64,000 bases of DNA from Lysobacteraceae bacterium (GCA_016789405.1 JAEUPQ010000014.1:124001-188000), one strand, 5' to 3'. Positions 18,123-27,066 are shown, numbered from the stretch's first letter. Notes: generated by a model from the letters alone, not told the origin. Program-made: numbers and translations.

Positions 18123-18665
18123 ATGAATGCCGACATTCGAACCGAGGCCACATCCTCCGCAGACATCCGCCTCGAACCGCTTCGCGAACAGGATTTCGAC
18201 ACGGTCGCCCGCCTTGCCGACACCATCTGGCGCGGCCATTACGGCACGCTGATCTCGATGGCGCAGATCGACTACATGCTCGACGGCCGCTACACGCCGC
18301 AGAACCTCGGCCGCTACATCGACTCGGACGAACGCTGGATGCGCGTCTTGCGCGTCGACGGCCTGCCGGTGGGCTACTGCAGCTGGTCGCTGGACGCGAA
18401 TCCCGAGGAAGTGAAGCTGGAGCAGCTCTACCTGCTCGCCGACCACAATGGCAAAGGCCTGGGCGGCCTGATGATGCGCGCCGTCGAGGATGCCTGCCGC
18501 GCGCTCGGTCGACCCGTGCTGTACCTGACGGTGAACAGGGGCAACCTCGATTCGATCGCGATCTACCGCAAGTCGGGGTTCGAAGTCCGCGGGGAAGTCG
18601 TGTTCGACATCGGCAACGGCTACGTCATGGACGATTACGTGATGGCCAAGCGCATCGCGGATTGA
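18123..18665 (+). CDS. GNAT-family N-acetyltransferase
   Basis: A 180-residue acetyltransferase of the GNAT fold. The acetyl-CoA loop is in VKLEQLYLLADHNGKGLGG and the C-terminal NRGNLDSIAIYRKSGF is the usual ending of the fold. Substrate unknown; such proteins modify amines of proteins, amino acids or drugs using acetyl-CoA. ATG 18123 was chosen over a GTG 27 bases upstream because the family fold starts only after ADIRLEPLREQDF. It stands alone and is followed by a strong terminator. Confidence 0.88.
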   Translation: MNADIRTEATSSADIRLEPLREQDFDTVARLADTIWRGHYGTLISMAQIDYMLDGRYTPQNLGRYIDSDERWMRVLRVDGLPVGYCSWSLDANPEEVKLEQLYLLADHNGKGLGGLMMRAVEDACRALGRPVLYLTVNRGNLDSIAIYRKSGFEVRGEVVFDIGNGYVMDDYVMAKRIAD

Positions 18666-18689
18666 GCGCGGGTGTTTCGACCAGGCAAA

Positions 18690-18717
18690 GAAAAACCCGC
18701 CGGAGGGCGGGTTTTTC
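18690..18717. terminator. bidirectional rho-independent terminator
   Basis: An 11-base stem (AAAAACCCGCC paired with GGCGGGTTTTT) with a GGAG loop gives a T-run in both directions. It lies between the convergent acetyltransferase and rpmG genes and can serve both. Confidence 0.88.
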
Positions 18718-18767
18718 GTGGAGGCTGGATCCCCGTCTTCACGGGGATGACCATCGTCAGGCGATGA

Positions 18768-18932
18768 TCACTTGATCTTGCCTTCCTTGTACATCACGTG
18801 CTTGCGAACGACGGGGTCGTACTTCTTGACCTCCATCTTGTTCGGCGTGTTCTTCTTGTTCTTGTCGGTGGTGTAGAAATGACCGGTGCCGGCCGAGGAG
18901 ATCAGGCGGATCTTGTCGCGCTTGGAAGCCAT
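18768..18932 (-). CDS. rpmG: 50S ribosomal protein L33
   Basis: A 54-residue protein read directly from the minus strand, too short for many gene callers. It starts [20 protein letters not shown] and ends [19 protein letters not shown], matching L33 in length and sequence. It binds 23S rRNA in the large subunit. This version lacks the CxxC zinc pairs found in some L33 paralogues. It follows rpmB by 13 bases, the standard rpmB-rpmG operon. Confidence 0.97.
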   Translation of the reverse strand: MASKRDKIRLISSAGTGHFYTTDKNKKNTPNKMEVKKYDPVVRKHVMYKEGKIK

Positions 18933-18945
18933 GATTCAGTTCTCC

Positions 18946-19182
18946 TCAGACCTTTTCGCCACGGGCACGCAGCTCGGCGAGCACGGCGTCGATGCCGTTC
19001 TTGTCGATGGTGCGCAGGGCCTTGGTGGAAACACGCAGCTTGACCCAACGGTTTTCCGAAGCGACCCAGAAGCGGCGCTCGTGGAGATTGGGCATGAAAC
19101 GGCGGCGGGTCTTGTTGTTCGCGTGCGACACGTTGTTGCCGGTCGCGACGCGCTTGCCGGTAACTTGGCATTCGCGGGACAT
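18946..19182 (-). CDS. rpmB: 50S ribosomal protein L28
   Basis: A 78-residue L28: [20 protein letters not shown] at the N terminus and the [14 protein letters not shown] segment are diagnostic. It is part of the large subunit near the E site. The Cys-containing N terminus belongs to the form without a full zinc site. It is first in the operon with rpmG; a good sigma-70 promoter lies about 235 bases upstream on the minus strand. Confidence 0.98.
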   Translation of the reverse strand: MSRECQVTGKRVATGNNVSHANNKTRRRFMPNLHERRFWVASENRWVKLRVSTKALRTIDKNGIDAVLAELRARGEKV

Positions 19183-19676
19183 ACGTACCTCTCGATAAGA
19201 ACGATCGAGCGTGACTCTGGAGCCAGGCTGATGCGTTCCGTGGGTGCCTCCCGTAGCCCGGGAGACGGCGGCCCCGACGTCGACCCGGGCCAGTACTGCA
19301 GGGCCGGGCGTTCACCACGCGATAGGGGATTCAAGGTGTCGTTGCGGCTTGCGGGCGGGATCGCGTCCCCGTCCTCCGGGCACCCTTGCGGATGCGCCGG
19401 GCGCAGCGAGCCGGCAATTATGCCGGGGCGGCGTCTTCCAGGCAAACCCGCTGGTCCGATCTGTCCGGTTTTCCCCTGCGGCCACGTCAGTCTCGCCGGG
19501 TGAGGAGACGCTTTGTTTCCATGGTCGCTGCCTCGCCCGGAGCCGTGCTGGCGCGCGGTCGCGGCCGGCGGCTATGCTCCAGCCGGCTCCACAAGATGCA
19601 CACCCGCGTCCGGTCTGGCACGGACGACGCGAAGGCGCCAGGGAACCCTCGTTCGCAAGGAAAGGAAGTAGACGTA
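19183..19676. other. 494-base gap between rpmB and the O-methyltransferase
   Basis: No gene is supported here; overlapping open frames on both strands are Arg/Pro/Gly-rich shadows. It contains the rpmB promoter (19417-19445) and would give rpmB-rpmG a leader of about 228 bases. The plus strand ends with AAGGAAAGGAAG, the ribosome-binding site of the methyltransferase. Confidence 0.6.
19417..19445 (-). promoter_or_regulatory. sigma-70 promoter of rpmB-rpmG
   Basis: Minus strand: TTGCCT (19440-19445), 17-base spacer, CATAAT (19417-19422). The -10 and following bases, CATAATTGCCGG, are identical to those of the rpmH promoter in this window. Confidence 0.65.
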
Positions 19677-20369
19677 ATGGAAAAGCACGACATCGACTAC
19701 ACCCCCGAGCTGTGGAACTACATCCACGGCGTGTCGGTCCGGGAGTCGGAGGCACAGGTCAGCCTGCGCGCGGAAACGCTGAAGGACAAGTACGCGATCA
19801 TGCAGATCCCGCCGGAACAGGGCCAGTTCCTGGCCTTCCTGGTCAAGGCGATCGGCGCGAAGCGCATCATCGAAATCGGTACCTACACCGGCTACAGCGC
19901 CCTGTGCATGGCCCAGGCCCTGCCAGCCGACGGCACCCTCGTGGCCTGCGACCTGTTCGACGCCTGGCTGCCGATCGCCCGGCCGCACTGGGAGCAGGCC
20001 GGCGTGGAAGGAAAGATCGACTTCCGCCTCGGCGACGCGGTCGACACGATGGACGGACTGATCGCCGAGGGCCAATCAGGCACCTACGACCTGGTGTTCA
20101 TCGACGCCGACAAGCCCAACCTCGACCGCTACTACGAGCGCGCCCTGGCCCTGCTGCGCCCGGGCGGCGTGGTGGCCGTGGACAACGTGCTGCTGTTCGG
20201 TGCGGTGCTCGACAAGAACGTGCTGACCGGCCAGCTCGCGGTGCTGATCGGCGATGACGCCATCGCCGCGGTGCAGGACCTCAACGCCAAGATCGCGGCC
20301 GACCCGCGTGTCGAGACCCTGAGCCTGCTGCCGATCGGCGACGGCCTGACCCTGGCACTGAAGCGCTGA
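19677..20369 (+). CDS. SAM-dependent O-methyltransferase, class I
   Basis: A 230-residue methyltransferase of the catechol/caffeoyl-CoA O-methyltransferase type. The SAM site is EIGTYTGYSALCMAQAL (about 64) and the metal-binding motif is VFIDADKPNLDRYYE (about 141). It would methylate a catechol-like hydroxyl using a divalent metal; the substrate is unknown. The start at 19677 has a strong AAGGAAAGGAAG site. It precedes fbp by 86 bases but no functional link is evident. Confidence 0.92.
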   Translation: MEKHDIDYTPELWNYIHGVSVRESEAQVSLRAETLKDKYAIMQIPPEQGQFLAFLVKAIGAKRIIEIGTYTGYSALCMAQALPADGTLVACDLFDAWLPIARPHWEQAGVEGKIDFRLGDAVDTMDGLIAEGQSGTYDLVFIDADKPNLDRYYERALALLRPGGVVAVDNVLLFGAVLDKNVLTGQLAVLIGDDAIAAVQDLNAKIAADPRVETLSLLPIGDGLTLALKR

Positions 20370-20455
20370 TCGAAGCCCGCGCGGCAGCCTGACCGGCGCG
20401 TATGGCGGGAATCTGGGGGACAATGGACGCTTCGTCCGCTGTCCCTTCGCCCGCC

Positions 20456-21496
20456 ATGACCGCATCCACCACGCCAAACGGCACGCCCGTCTCGCTCACC
20501 CGATACCTGCTCGAAGAGCAGCGCCAGGACCGCATCAGCGCCGACCTGCGCCTGCTGATCGAAGTCGTCGCCCGCGCCTGCAAGAGCATCTCGGTCGCGG
20601 TCGGCAAGGGCGCGCTGGGCGGGGTGCTCGGCGATGCGGGTACGGGCAACGTCCAGGGCGAGGCGCAGAAGAAGCTCGACGTGCTGAGCAACGAGATCCT
20701 GCTCGAAGCCAACGCCTGGGGCGGCCACCTCGCCGCCTGCGCGTCGGAGGAGATGGATCATTGCCAGCCGATCCCCGATGCCTACCCGCGCGGCAACTAC
20801 CTGCTGCTGTTCGATCCCCTCGATGGCAGCAGCAACATCGACGTGAACGTCAGCGTCGGCACGATCTTCTCGGTGCTGCGTTGCCCGGATGACGTGCCGC
20901 AGGTCGGCGACGAGCACTTCCTGCAGCCGGGCACGGCGCAGGTCGCGGCCGGCTACTGCATCTACGGCCCCAGCACGATGCTGGTGCTGACCATCGGCCA
21001 CGGCACGCATGCCTTCACGCTCGACCGCGAGCAGGGTTCGTTCGTGCTCACCCAGAAGCACATGCGCGTGCCGGAGCAGACGAAGGAATTCGCGATCAAC
21101 ATGTCCAACCAGCGTCACTGGGAGGCGCCGATGCAGGCCTACGTGACCGACCTCCTGGCCGGCAAGGAAGGGCCGCGCGGCAAGGACTTCAACATGCGCT
21201 GGATCGCTTCGATGGTGGCCGATGTGCATCGCATCCTCACCCGCGGCGGCATCTTCATCTATCCGTGGGACAGGAAGGATCCGTCCAAGGCCGGGAAGCT
21301 GCGCCTGATGTACGAGGCGAATCCGATGAGCTTCCTGGTCGAACAGGCCGGCGGCGCATCCAGCAACGGTCGCATGCGGATGCTCGACATCGCGCCGACC
21401 CAGCTGCACCAGCGCGTGCCGGTGTTCCTCGGTTCGAAGGACGAAGTCGAGACCGCCACCCGCTACCATCTGGAGCACGATCGGCAGGCGGGCTGA
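20456..21496 (+). CDS. fbp: class I fructose-1,6-bisphosphatase
   Basis: A 346-residue class I FBPase that hydrolyses fructose 1,6-bisphosphate to fructose 6-phosphate in gluconeogenesis. The metal/substrate signature [20 protein letters not shown] begins near residue 119, and the C-terminal sugar-phosphate part includes [12 protein letters not shown]. Length agrees with the family. The start at ATG 20456 leaves a slightly long N terminus; an in-frame ATG at 20423 is possible. With acs it supports growth on acetate-type substrates, though the genes are not adjacent. Confidence 0.96.
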   Translation: MTASTTPNGTPVSLTRYLLEEQRQDRISADLRLLIEVVARACKSISVAVGKGALGGVLGDAGTGNVQGEAQKKLDVLSNEILLEANAWGGHLAACASEEMDHCQPIPDAYPRGNYLLLFDPLDGSSNIDVNVSVGTIFSVLRCPDDVPQVGDEHFLQPGTAQVAAGYCIYGPSTMLVLTIGHGTHAFTLDREQGSFVLTQKHMRVPEQTKEFAINMSNQRHWEAPMQAYVTDLLAGKEGPRGKDFNMRWIASMVADVHRILTRGGIFIYPWDRKDPSKAGKLRLMYEANPMSFLVEQAGGASSNGRMRMLDIAPTQLHQRVPVFLGSKDEVETATRYHLEHDRQAG

Positions 21497-21548
21497 TCCG
21501 ATTCCTGCCACCGGCTCCTTCCACCTCGTTCGACAGGCGACGCGCAGC

Positions 21549-22250
21549 ATGAGCACAAAGGATTTCATCTCGGTCACCCCCAACGCGATCCCGCGCGACG
21601 TCTGCGCGCAGATCGTCGATCGCATGCGCCGCAGCAACCAGCTGCAGGACGGCAAGATCGGCGGGGGCCTGTTTCCCGATCTGAAAAAGAGCCGCGACCT
21701 GAGCATTTCCAACGTGGCCGAATGGCGCGACGTCGAGATCGCGCTCAACACGGCGGTGCTCGACGCCACCAAGCGCTACATCCGCGAGTATCCGCAGGCG
21801 CTGATCGCGCCGCTGATGCTGCAGCACCAGCCGCCGGGCGGCGAGATGCGCCGCCTCATGGCCGAGGATTTCGCGACCATGGACGAGGACCAGCTGCAGC
21901 AGCTCACCCTCACCTGTCTGCGCCCCGGCCAGACCAACCTGCAGTGGTACACCGCCGGCGAAGGCGGCTATCCGTACTGGCACTGCGAGCTGTACCCGCG
22001 CGACACCACCTGCGAGACCCTGCATCGCCACCTGCTGTGGACGATCTATCTCAACGACGAATTCGAGGAAGGCGAGACCGAATTCATGTTCCAGGAGCGC
22101 AAGGTCAAGCCGGAAACCGGCGCGCTGCTGATCGCACCGACCGCGTTCACGCACACCCACCGCGGCAACCGCCCGCAGGGTGGCGACAAGTTCATCGCGA
22201 CGAGCTGGATCCTGTTCCAGCGTGCGGAGAATCTGTTCGGGGCGCAGTAG
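21549..22250 (+). CDS. 2OG-Fe(II) oxygenase, prolyl-hydroxylase-like
   Basis: A 233-residue protein with the double-stranded beta-helix pattern of 2-oxoglutarate/iron oxygenases. The iron site is likely His145 and Glu147 (WHCELYPRD) plus a distal His in FTHTHRGNRP, where the following Arg would hold 2-oxoglutarate. HxE instead of the common HxD is unusual but known. Similar proteins hydroxylate protein side chains; the target here is unknown. It begins 52 bases after fbp and is followed by GTAG-ended repeats. Confidence 0.82.
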   Translation: MSTKDFISVTPNAIPRDVCAQIVDRMRRSNQLQDGKIGGGLFPDLKKSRDLSISNVAEWRDVEIALNTAVLDATKRYIREYPQALIAPLMLQHQPPGGEMRRLMAEDFATMDEDQLQQLTLTCLRPGQTNLQWYTAGEGGYPYWHCELYPRDTTCETLHRHLLWTIYLNDEFEEGETEFMFQERKVKPETGALLIAPTAFTHTHRGNRPQGGDKFIATSWILFQRAENLFGAQ

Positions 22251-22260
22251 CGAAGTAGAA

Positions 22261-22400
22261 GTAGGGCAGAACTCGCGAAGCGGATTCCGCCTTCCTCTCT
22301 GATCGTTGATCGATCGGCGGAATCGCCTTCGGCGGTTCCGCCCTACTTGCTGCGTTTATCGTTGTCGATCTGCGGAATCGCCTTTGGCGGCTCCACCTTG
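22261..22400. repeat. GTAG-ended palindromic repeats, inverted pair plus a decayed copy
   Basis: Three related units: one starting GTAGGGC (22261-22291), an inverted copy ending GCCCTAC (22316-22346, with GGCGGAATCGCCTTCGGCGG), and a third (22372-22400) matching the second but with a degraded end. Each can form a small hairpin. The layout is that of REP/REPIN elements with a GTAG head, as described in Stenotrophomonas. Confidence 0.7.
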
Positions 22401-22418
22401 CGCTTTTGGAGAAGAGCC

Positions 22419-22994
22419 ATGGATGTCCTGCTCGACATCGCCAGCTTTCCATTTCTGGCCTTGTTCCTGGCCGGTCTGCTTTTCCTTCACATCGGCTTGC
22501 GTGGAAAAGCCAGTTTGACGTCTTTGCTTTCCATCACGATGTTGCTGGTGTGGATGCTCTCGGCTCACACCGTATTCCACTGGTTTTCCGACAGCGTGCA
22601 TCCTGTGGGCGTGTTGCGCATGGAAGATTATTCCCCACATCCCGTGTTCGATGCGGTGGTCAACATCATCGGTTTTGTCCTGGTCCTGGTCTTCTTCGTT
22701 TCCTTCTTCCTCGCGACCATCTCGGTGTCCGCGACCCGCGCGCCTACCCCCTTGCCCGGACTCCTGGGGCGCGTTGTAAACGGCATGTCGACAAAAGTGC
22801 TGTGGGTCCTGGCGGCTGCCTCCGCCATGCTGTCGCTGGTCGGCGCGATCTGCTATCGCCACATTTATGCAACCGGCTACCACGAGGCATTCGAAGTGCC
22901 TTCGGCGATCTTCGCGCTGTCCACACTGGCAGGCGCCGTCCTGATCATCGGCATCGCGATTCGACGGCGCTTCATGCAATCAGCGCGCAGCTGA
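22419..22994 (+). CDS. integral membrane protein of unknown function
   Basis: A 191-residue protein with about five hydrophobic helices: roughly 5-25, 35-52, 85-108, 128-148 and 165-185, ending with a positive tail RRRFMQSARS. I recognise no family. GGAGAAGAG directly precedes ATG 22419; an in-frame ATG 72 bases upstream lies inside the repeat and is unlikely. Flanked by repeats on the left and a convergent hypothetical on the right. Confidence 0.72.
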   Translation: MDVLLDIASFPFLALFLAGLLFLHIGLRGKASLTSLLSITMLLVWMLSAHTVFHWFSDSVHPVGVLRMEDYSPHPVFDAVVNIIGFVLVLVFFVSFFLATISVSATRAPTPLPGLLGRVVNGMSTKVLWVLAAASAMLSLVGAICYRHIYATGYHEAFEVPSAIFALSTLAGAVLIIGIAIRRRFMQSARS

Positions 22995-23112
22995 TGCTTT
23001 CCAAGCGGCTTCCCGTTGCTTGAGCTTTTGTCGCGACGACGCCACTCGTTGGGCGGAATGCGTGGGACGGATCCGCTTCCTTTCCTTCCAAAGCGAATGG
23101 GCGCCTGATCGT

Positions 23113-23490
23113 TCATGGCTGTCCCCAGAAATCCACATACAGCTCGCGCAGCGGGCCCGGGATATGTGGCCACGCCCGTTTTTTTTGCTTGTCATCCATG
23201 TCCCACATCAGCCCTTCGACATAACCGACATCGATGAATCGGATCGTCGCCTCATCCGCTGATTCGAGGAGCGCGCAGAGGCATCGCATGTGGGTGGTCG
23301 CACGGTCGTATTCGCCCAGCCTGAGTGCTTCCATCGTCAGGTTCGATAGTCCATCCATCCACATGTACTCGCCATCCTCGATGCTCATGCCACGCGCGGA
23401 TAGCCACGCATCGACCTCAAGCGCCGTCTGCGGCAGGGCGGCACGTATGCGATCCACGATCTTCGCTTCATGCCTCTCATCACTGGTCAT
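23113..23490 (-). CDS. small acidic helical protein, DUF7674-like
   Basis: A 125-residue cytosolic protein rich in Asp, Glu and Trp. The segments LSNLTMEALRLGEYDRATTH and the ending PGPLRELYVDFWG recall the DUF7674 family, which is sometimes found among immunity-type genes; this recognition is from memory and only moderate. The start at 23490 was chosen because the eight upstream residues are Pro/Ala-rich. It stands alone between repeats, without an adjacent toxin. Confidence 0.6.
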   Translation of the reverse strand: MTSDERHEAKIVDRIRAALPQTALEVDAWLSARGMSIEDGEYMWMDGLSNLTMEALRLGEYDRATTHMRCLCALLESADEATIRFIDVGYVEGLMWDMDDKQKKRAWPHIPGPLRELYVDFWGQP

Positions 23491-23535
23491 GTTCGGTGCG
23501 GCAACTGGATTCACGGGTATTTATCGTCGCGTCGT

Positions 23536-23622
23536 CGGGTGGGCTTCAAGCCCACTGCTTCAATACTTGCCGTGCGGATCGCGATCAATCCGTTGCGCTG
23601 GCGGACTGAAAGCCCACCCTAC
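23536..23622. repeat. inverted repeat element ending in CCCTAC
   Basis: Two outward hairpin-forming ends, GGGTGGGCTTCAAGCCCAC (from 23537) and CTGAAAGCCCACCCTAC (23606-23622), enclose about 50 bases. The right end is the complement of GTAGGG. Different core sequence from the 22261 repeats, so probably another subfamily of the same type. Confidence 0.65.
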
Positions 23623-23753
23623 GAAGGTGTGCGACAGTTTCGGCGTGACCGCAGCATCCAGCGCAGGAACGCGGTGATGACGACGAGGGACGCGACGGCG
23701 AGAATGACGTACAACCCGAGCGACACCCAGAACATCAGGCCACGCTGGCCCAT
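23619..23753 (-). CDS. 44-residue putative membrane peptide
   Basis: MGQRGLMFWVSLG starts a peptide with one hydrophobic helix (about 6-28) and a basic tail RSRRNC. It overlaps the end of the preceding small gene by 19 bases, and its stop touches the repeat at 23622. Could be real or chance; no homologue is recognised. Confidence 0.35.
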   Translation of the reverse strand: MGQRGLMFWVSLGLYVILAVASLVVITAFLRWMLRSRRNCRTPS

Positions 23754-23959
23754 ACGAGGCCCGTATCGCCTCGCACCGGCATCGTGCCGGTGGTTGCGAG
23801 CCACCAGAAATTCAGTCCCGCCCATCCGAGCGCGATGGGGGCCATCAACACGTAGAGGATCTTGTCCCTGCGGGTCGGTTCAACCATGTCCACGGCGTCC
23901 TCGATGCACTCGGCCAAGTCTAGACCGCGCGCTTTCATCGCAGCCAGTGGAATGATCAT
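23735..23959 (-). CDS. 74-residue putative membrane protein
   Basis: The start codon overlaps the stop of the dienelactone hydrolase gene (ATGA), suggesting coupled translation. An N-terminal soluble part (ARGLDLAECIEDAVDMVEP) is followed by one or two hydrophobic stretches (YVLMAPIALGWAGLNFWWLA). No family recognised; role unknown. Confidence 0.55.
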   Translation of the reverse strand: MIIPLAAMKARGLDLAECIEDAVDMVEPTRRDKILYVLMAPIALGWAGLNFWWLATTGTMPVRGDTGLVWASVA

Positions 23960-24777
23960 GCTTCCGCGTACAGACGTCGCCGGAAGAACCCCAGGATTTC
24001 GTCGCGAGCTCGCACCGTCGGCTGCCCCGTCTCGTCGATCAGGTGCACGGTGACCACGCTGTGCGGGCCGCAGACCACGTCGCGGAAGAACGGCGGCAGG
24101 TTGTCGCGGTTGGCGGCGTCATCGGGCAGCACGCGTTCGACGAAGCGGTCGCCGAGCGCGCGACGGTAGGCGGCGAAGCGTTCGGCGCGGCAGAAGCGGT
24201 CGCCGGCGAAGCGGTAGGCGAGAACCGTCAGGTCCTCGCGTTCGAGACGTTCGCGCACGGTCGCCAATTCTTCGGGCGGGCTTTCCAGCGCTGCCGGGTC
24301 GTCGAGCGGCAGTGTTGGCTGCGACAGCACCGGGGCGAGCATCGCCGGCTCCAGCATCATGCTCAGCGCGAAATTGCCGGTGAAGCACATGCCGATGGCG
24401 CCCACGCCCGGGCCGCCGCATTCGCGATGGGCATGGCGGGCCAGGGCGCGCAGCCACTGCGTGACCGGGCTGGCGCCCTGGCCGGCGAAGGCGCGGAATT
24501 CGGCGCTGACGCAGGCGCGCTTGAAGACGGCCTTGCCTTCCTCGGCGTCCGGCACCGCACCGTCGCGACCGAACAGCGAGGGCATCCAGACGGTGAAGCC
24601 GGCGTCGCGCACCCAGCGGGCGAAACGCGCGACATGCGGGCTGATACCCGGCATCTCGGTCATCACGATCACGGCCGGGCCCTTGCCGGCGACGTGGACG
24701 CGCTTGCCGACGCCCTCCAACTCGAGCTCGCACAGGACGAAGTCGTCGAGAGAATCGAAGTCGGGCAAAGCGGTCAT
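23956..24777 (-). CDS. dienelactone hydrolase family protein
   Basis: A 273-residue alpha/beta hydrolase. The nucleophile is the Cys in GAIGMCFTGNFAL (about 130), the dienelactone-hydrolase variant of the usual Ser elbow; a C-terminal His in CGPHSVVTVHLI completes the triad pattern, with the Asp in YRFAGDRFCR likely. Substrate unknown; family members open lactone rings of catechol breakdown or act as esterases. It is divergent from the AraC-type regulator gene with 91 bases between, a common regulator/target layout. Confidence 0.88.
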   Translation of the reverse strand: MTALPDFDSLDDFVLCELELEGVGKRVHVAGKGPAVIVMTEMPGISPHVARFARWVRDAGFTVWMPSLFGRDGAVPDAEEGKAVFKRACVSAEFRAFAGQGASPVTQWLRALARHAHRECGGPGVGAIGMCFTGNFALSMMLEPAMLAPVLSQPTLPLDDPAALESPPEELATVRERLEREDLTVLAYRFAGDRFCRAERFAAYRRALGDRFVERVLPDDAANRDNLPPFFRDVVCGPHSVVTVHLIDETGQPTVRARDEILGFFRRRLYAEA

Positions 24778-24868
24778 GGCAGCGTCTCGATGGATGGTTG
24801 CGCCATTGCAGCCGAGCTGCGGCTACACTCCCAGTGTCCGATTCGACACGATAAGGGCGGTTTCGGCC

Positions 24869-25855
24869 ATGTCTACAGCGCTCCCCGAATTCCAGCTCAT
24901 TGTCCTGCCGGGCGCACATGCCGCTGGAGTGGCGGTCAGTCTCGACATGCTGCGTGCGGCAACCTCGCTCGCACCGGGCCTGACCCTGCCGGCGCCGCGC
25001 TGGCGCGTGCTGTCGCCCGAGGGCGGCGATGTCGAACTGGCGGGTGGATTGCGTTGCCCCACCCGACCACTGACCGAAGCCGACGACGACGACAGCCTCT
25101 GGGTGATCCCGGGGCTGGCCGTCGAATCGGCCGGAGCGCTGGAAGAACGGCTGGCGCTCAGCGATTGCAGGGACATGGCCGGGAGGCTGGCGCGGCGCGT
25201 CGCGCGACGCCTGCCGGTCGCAGCGACGTGCAGCGCCGTGTTCCTGCTGCGTGACGGCGGTGCACTGGACGGTCGGTCCGTCACCACCACCTGGTGGTTG
25301 GCGCAGCACCTGCGCCGGACCGCGCCCGCCTGCCACGTCGACGCCGATCGCATCCTGTGCGTGGACGACACGCTGGTCACGGCCGGCGCTGCGATGGCGC
25401 AGGTCGACCTGATGCTGCACCTGCTGCGAGCCCATGGCGCAGCGCTGGCCGATGCCGTGGCGCGCGTGCTGCTGCTGGATGCACGCACCGCGCAATCGGC
25501 CTACACCCTGCCTTCCATGCTCGCCAATGGCGACGCCCTCGTACGTCGCCTGGTGCGAGAGATCGAAGACGCGTTGCCGCAGCCGCCGGCGGTGGCCGCA
25601 CTGGCCGAAGCCTTCGCGATGTCGCCGCGCACCCTGTCGCGCCGCGTGCGCGATGCGACGGGACACGGGCCGTCGGCGCTGATCCAGGCCGTGCGCCTGG
25701 CGCGTGCGCGTCGCCTGATCGAAAGCACACGGATGTCGATCGACCAGGTCGCGGCCGCCGTGGGCTACGAGGACGCCACGGCCTTGCGTCGTCTCATGCG
25801 CAAGCGCACCGGTGCCACGCCGACGCGGTTCCGCGGGCACGCGGAGCCACGCTGA
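24869..25855 (+). CDS. AraC-family regulator with DJ-1/PfpI-like sensor (GlxA type)
   Basis: A 328-residue GlxA-like regulator. Residues 1-180 form a DJ-1/PfpI-like domain with the Cys of VAATCSAVFLLRDGG and the following WWLAQHLRR; the C-terminal 100 residues hold two AraC helix-turn-helix motifs (AALAEAFAMSPRTLSRRV and IDQVAAAVGYEDATALRRLM). It probably controls the divergent hydrolase gene, an inference from layout. ATG 24869 begins the first beta strand; the long upstream frame is an antisense shadow of the hydrolase. Confidence 0.92.
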   Translation: MSTALPEFQLIVLPGAHAAGVAVSLDMLRAATSLAPGLTLPAPRWRVLSPEGGDVELAGGLRCPTRPLTEADDDDSLWVIPGLAVESAGALEERLALSDCRDMAGRLARRVARRLPVAATCSAVFLLRDGGALDGRSVTTTWWLAQHLRRTAPACHVDADRILCVDDTLVTAGAAMAQVDLMLHLLRAHGAALADAVARVLLLDARTAQSAYTLPSMLANGDALVRRLVREIEDALPQPPAVAALAEAFAMSPRTLSRRVRDATGHGPSALIQAVRLARARRLIESTRMSIDQVAAAVGYEDATALRRLMRKRTGATPTRFRGHAEPR

Positions 25856-25874
25856 CCACGACATTCACCATCGC

Positions 25875-27014
25875 TCAGAACAGCTCGCCCTGCGGCGATG
25901 CCGGTTTCGGTGGCGTCGGTGCCACGAAGTGCGAGGTGTCCAGCGGCGGCAACCGACCGAAGGCGTAGCGCTTGTACGCCTTCGCGAAACGCATCGCGAT
26001 CAGGTCCGCGAATGGCCCTTCGCCGCGCATGCGCGTGCCGTAGCGGCTGTCGTAGTCCTTGCCGCCACGCATCTGTTGCACAAGGCTCATGACGTGTTCG
26101 GCACGCTCGGGATAGTGCAGCGACAACCATTCGCGCCACACCTCTTTCAGCTCGTGCGGCAGGCGCAGCAGCACGTAGCCCGCAGCACGCGCACCGTGCG
26201 CGTATGCGGCTTCGAGGATGTGCTCCAGTTCGCGGTCGGTGATCATCGGGATGACTGGTGCAACCATCACGCCCACCGGCACGCCTGCCTCGTGCAAGGC
26301 ACGCAGGGTCTTCAACCGCGTGTGCGGCGCAGCGGCGCGGGGTTCGAGGATCGAGGACAGGCGATTGTCGAGCGAAGTGATCGAGACATAGACATGGACC
26401 AGTCCCTGGCGCGCCATCGGCGCCAGCAGGTCAAGGTCGCGCCGAATGAGTCCGCTCTTGGTGATCAGGCCGACCGGGTGACGACATTCGGCGAGGACCT
26501 CGAGCAGCTGTCGCGTGATCCGGTGGCGCTTCTCGATCGGCTGGTAGGCATCGGTGTTGATGCCCAGCGAGATCGACGAGCAGCGATAACCGCGCTTGCC
26601 CAGCTCCGCGCGGAGCAGTTCCGCCGCGTTGGTCTTGGCGTACAGCCGGGTCTCGAAATCCAGTCCCGGCGACAGGTCCAGGTAGGCGTGCGATGGCCGT
26701 GCGAAGCAATACACGCATCCGTGCTCGCAGCCACGATACGGGTTCACCGATTGGCTGAACGGGATGTCGGGCGACTGGTTGCGACTGATGATGCTGCGTG
26801 CGCGCTCCTCGGTGACGTGGGTGCGCAGCGGCGGCGGGCGCCAATCGACGCCGTCCGTTTCGACGGCGTGGATCGACCCCCAGCCGTCGTCTTCGGCTTC
26901 CACCAAGGTCTTCTCGAAACGACCGCGCACGTGGGAGGCCGCGCCGCGCCCCTTGATCGGGCCGTCGCGCAGCAGGTCCTGCGTCGCCGTATCGCGTTTG
27001 CCACCCATCGCCAT
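25875..27014 (-). CDS. PA0069-type radical SAM protein
   Basis: A 379-residue radical SAM protein. The [4Fe-4S] cluster motif is RGCEHGCVYCFA (about 98), Cx3Cx2C, followed by SLGINTDAYQPIEK and VYVSITSLDNRLSSILEPRA. The SplB-like layout places it in the PA0069 family of unknown reaction. It is convergent with the AraC gene (19-base gap) and divergent from the cardiolipin synthase gene. Confidence 0.9.
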   Translation of the reverse strand: MAMGGKRDTATQDLLRDGPIKGRGAASHVRGRFEKTLVEAEDDGWGSIHAVETDGVDWRPPPLRTHVTEERARSIISRNQSPDIPFSQSVNPYRGCEHGCVYCFARPSHAYLDLSPGLDFETRLYAKTNAAELLRAELGKRGYRCSSISLGINTDAYQPIEKRHRITRQLLEVLAECRHPVGLITKSGLIRRDLDLLAPMARQGLVHVYVSITSLDNRLSSILEPRAAAPHTRLKTLRALHEAGVPVGVMVAPVIPMITDRELEHILEAAYAHGARAAGYVLLRLPHELKEVWREWLSLHYPERAEHVMSLVQQMRGGKDYDSRYGTRMRGEGPFADLIAMRFAKAYKRYAFGRLPPLDTSHFVAPTPPKPASPQGELF

Positions 27015-27066
27015 CCGGTTAGGCTACGCCTTTGTGGTCGCAGCAGCTGCGACGGAGATCGCCTCG

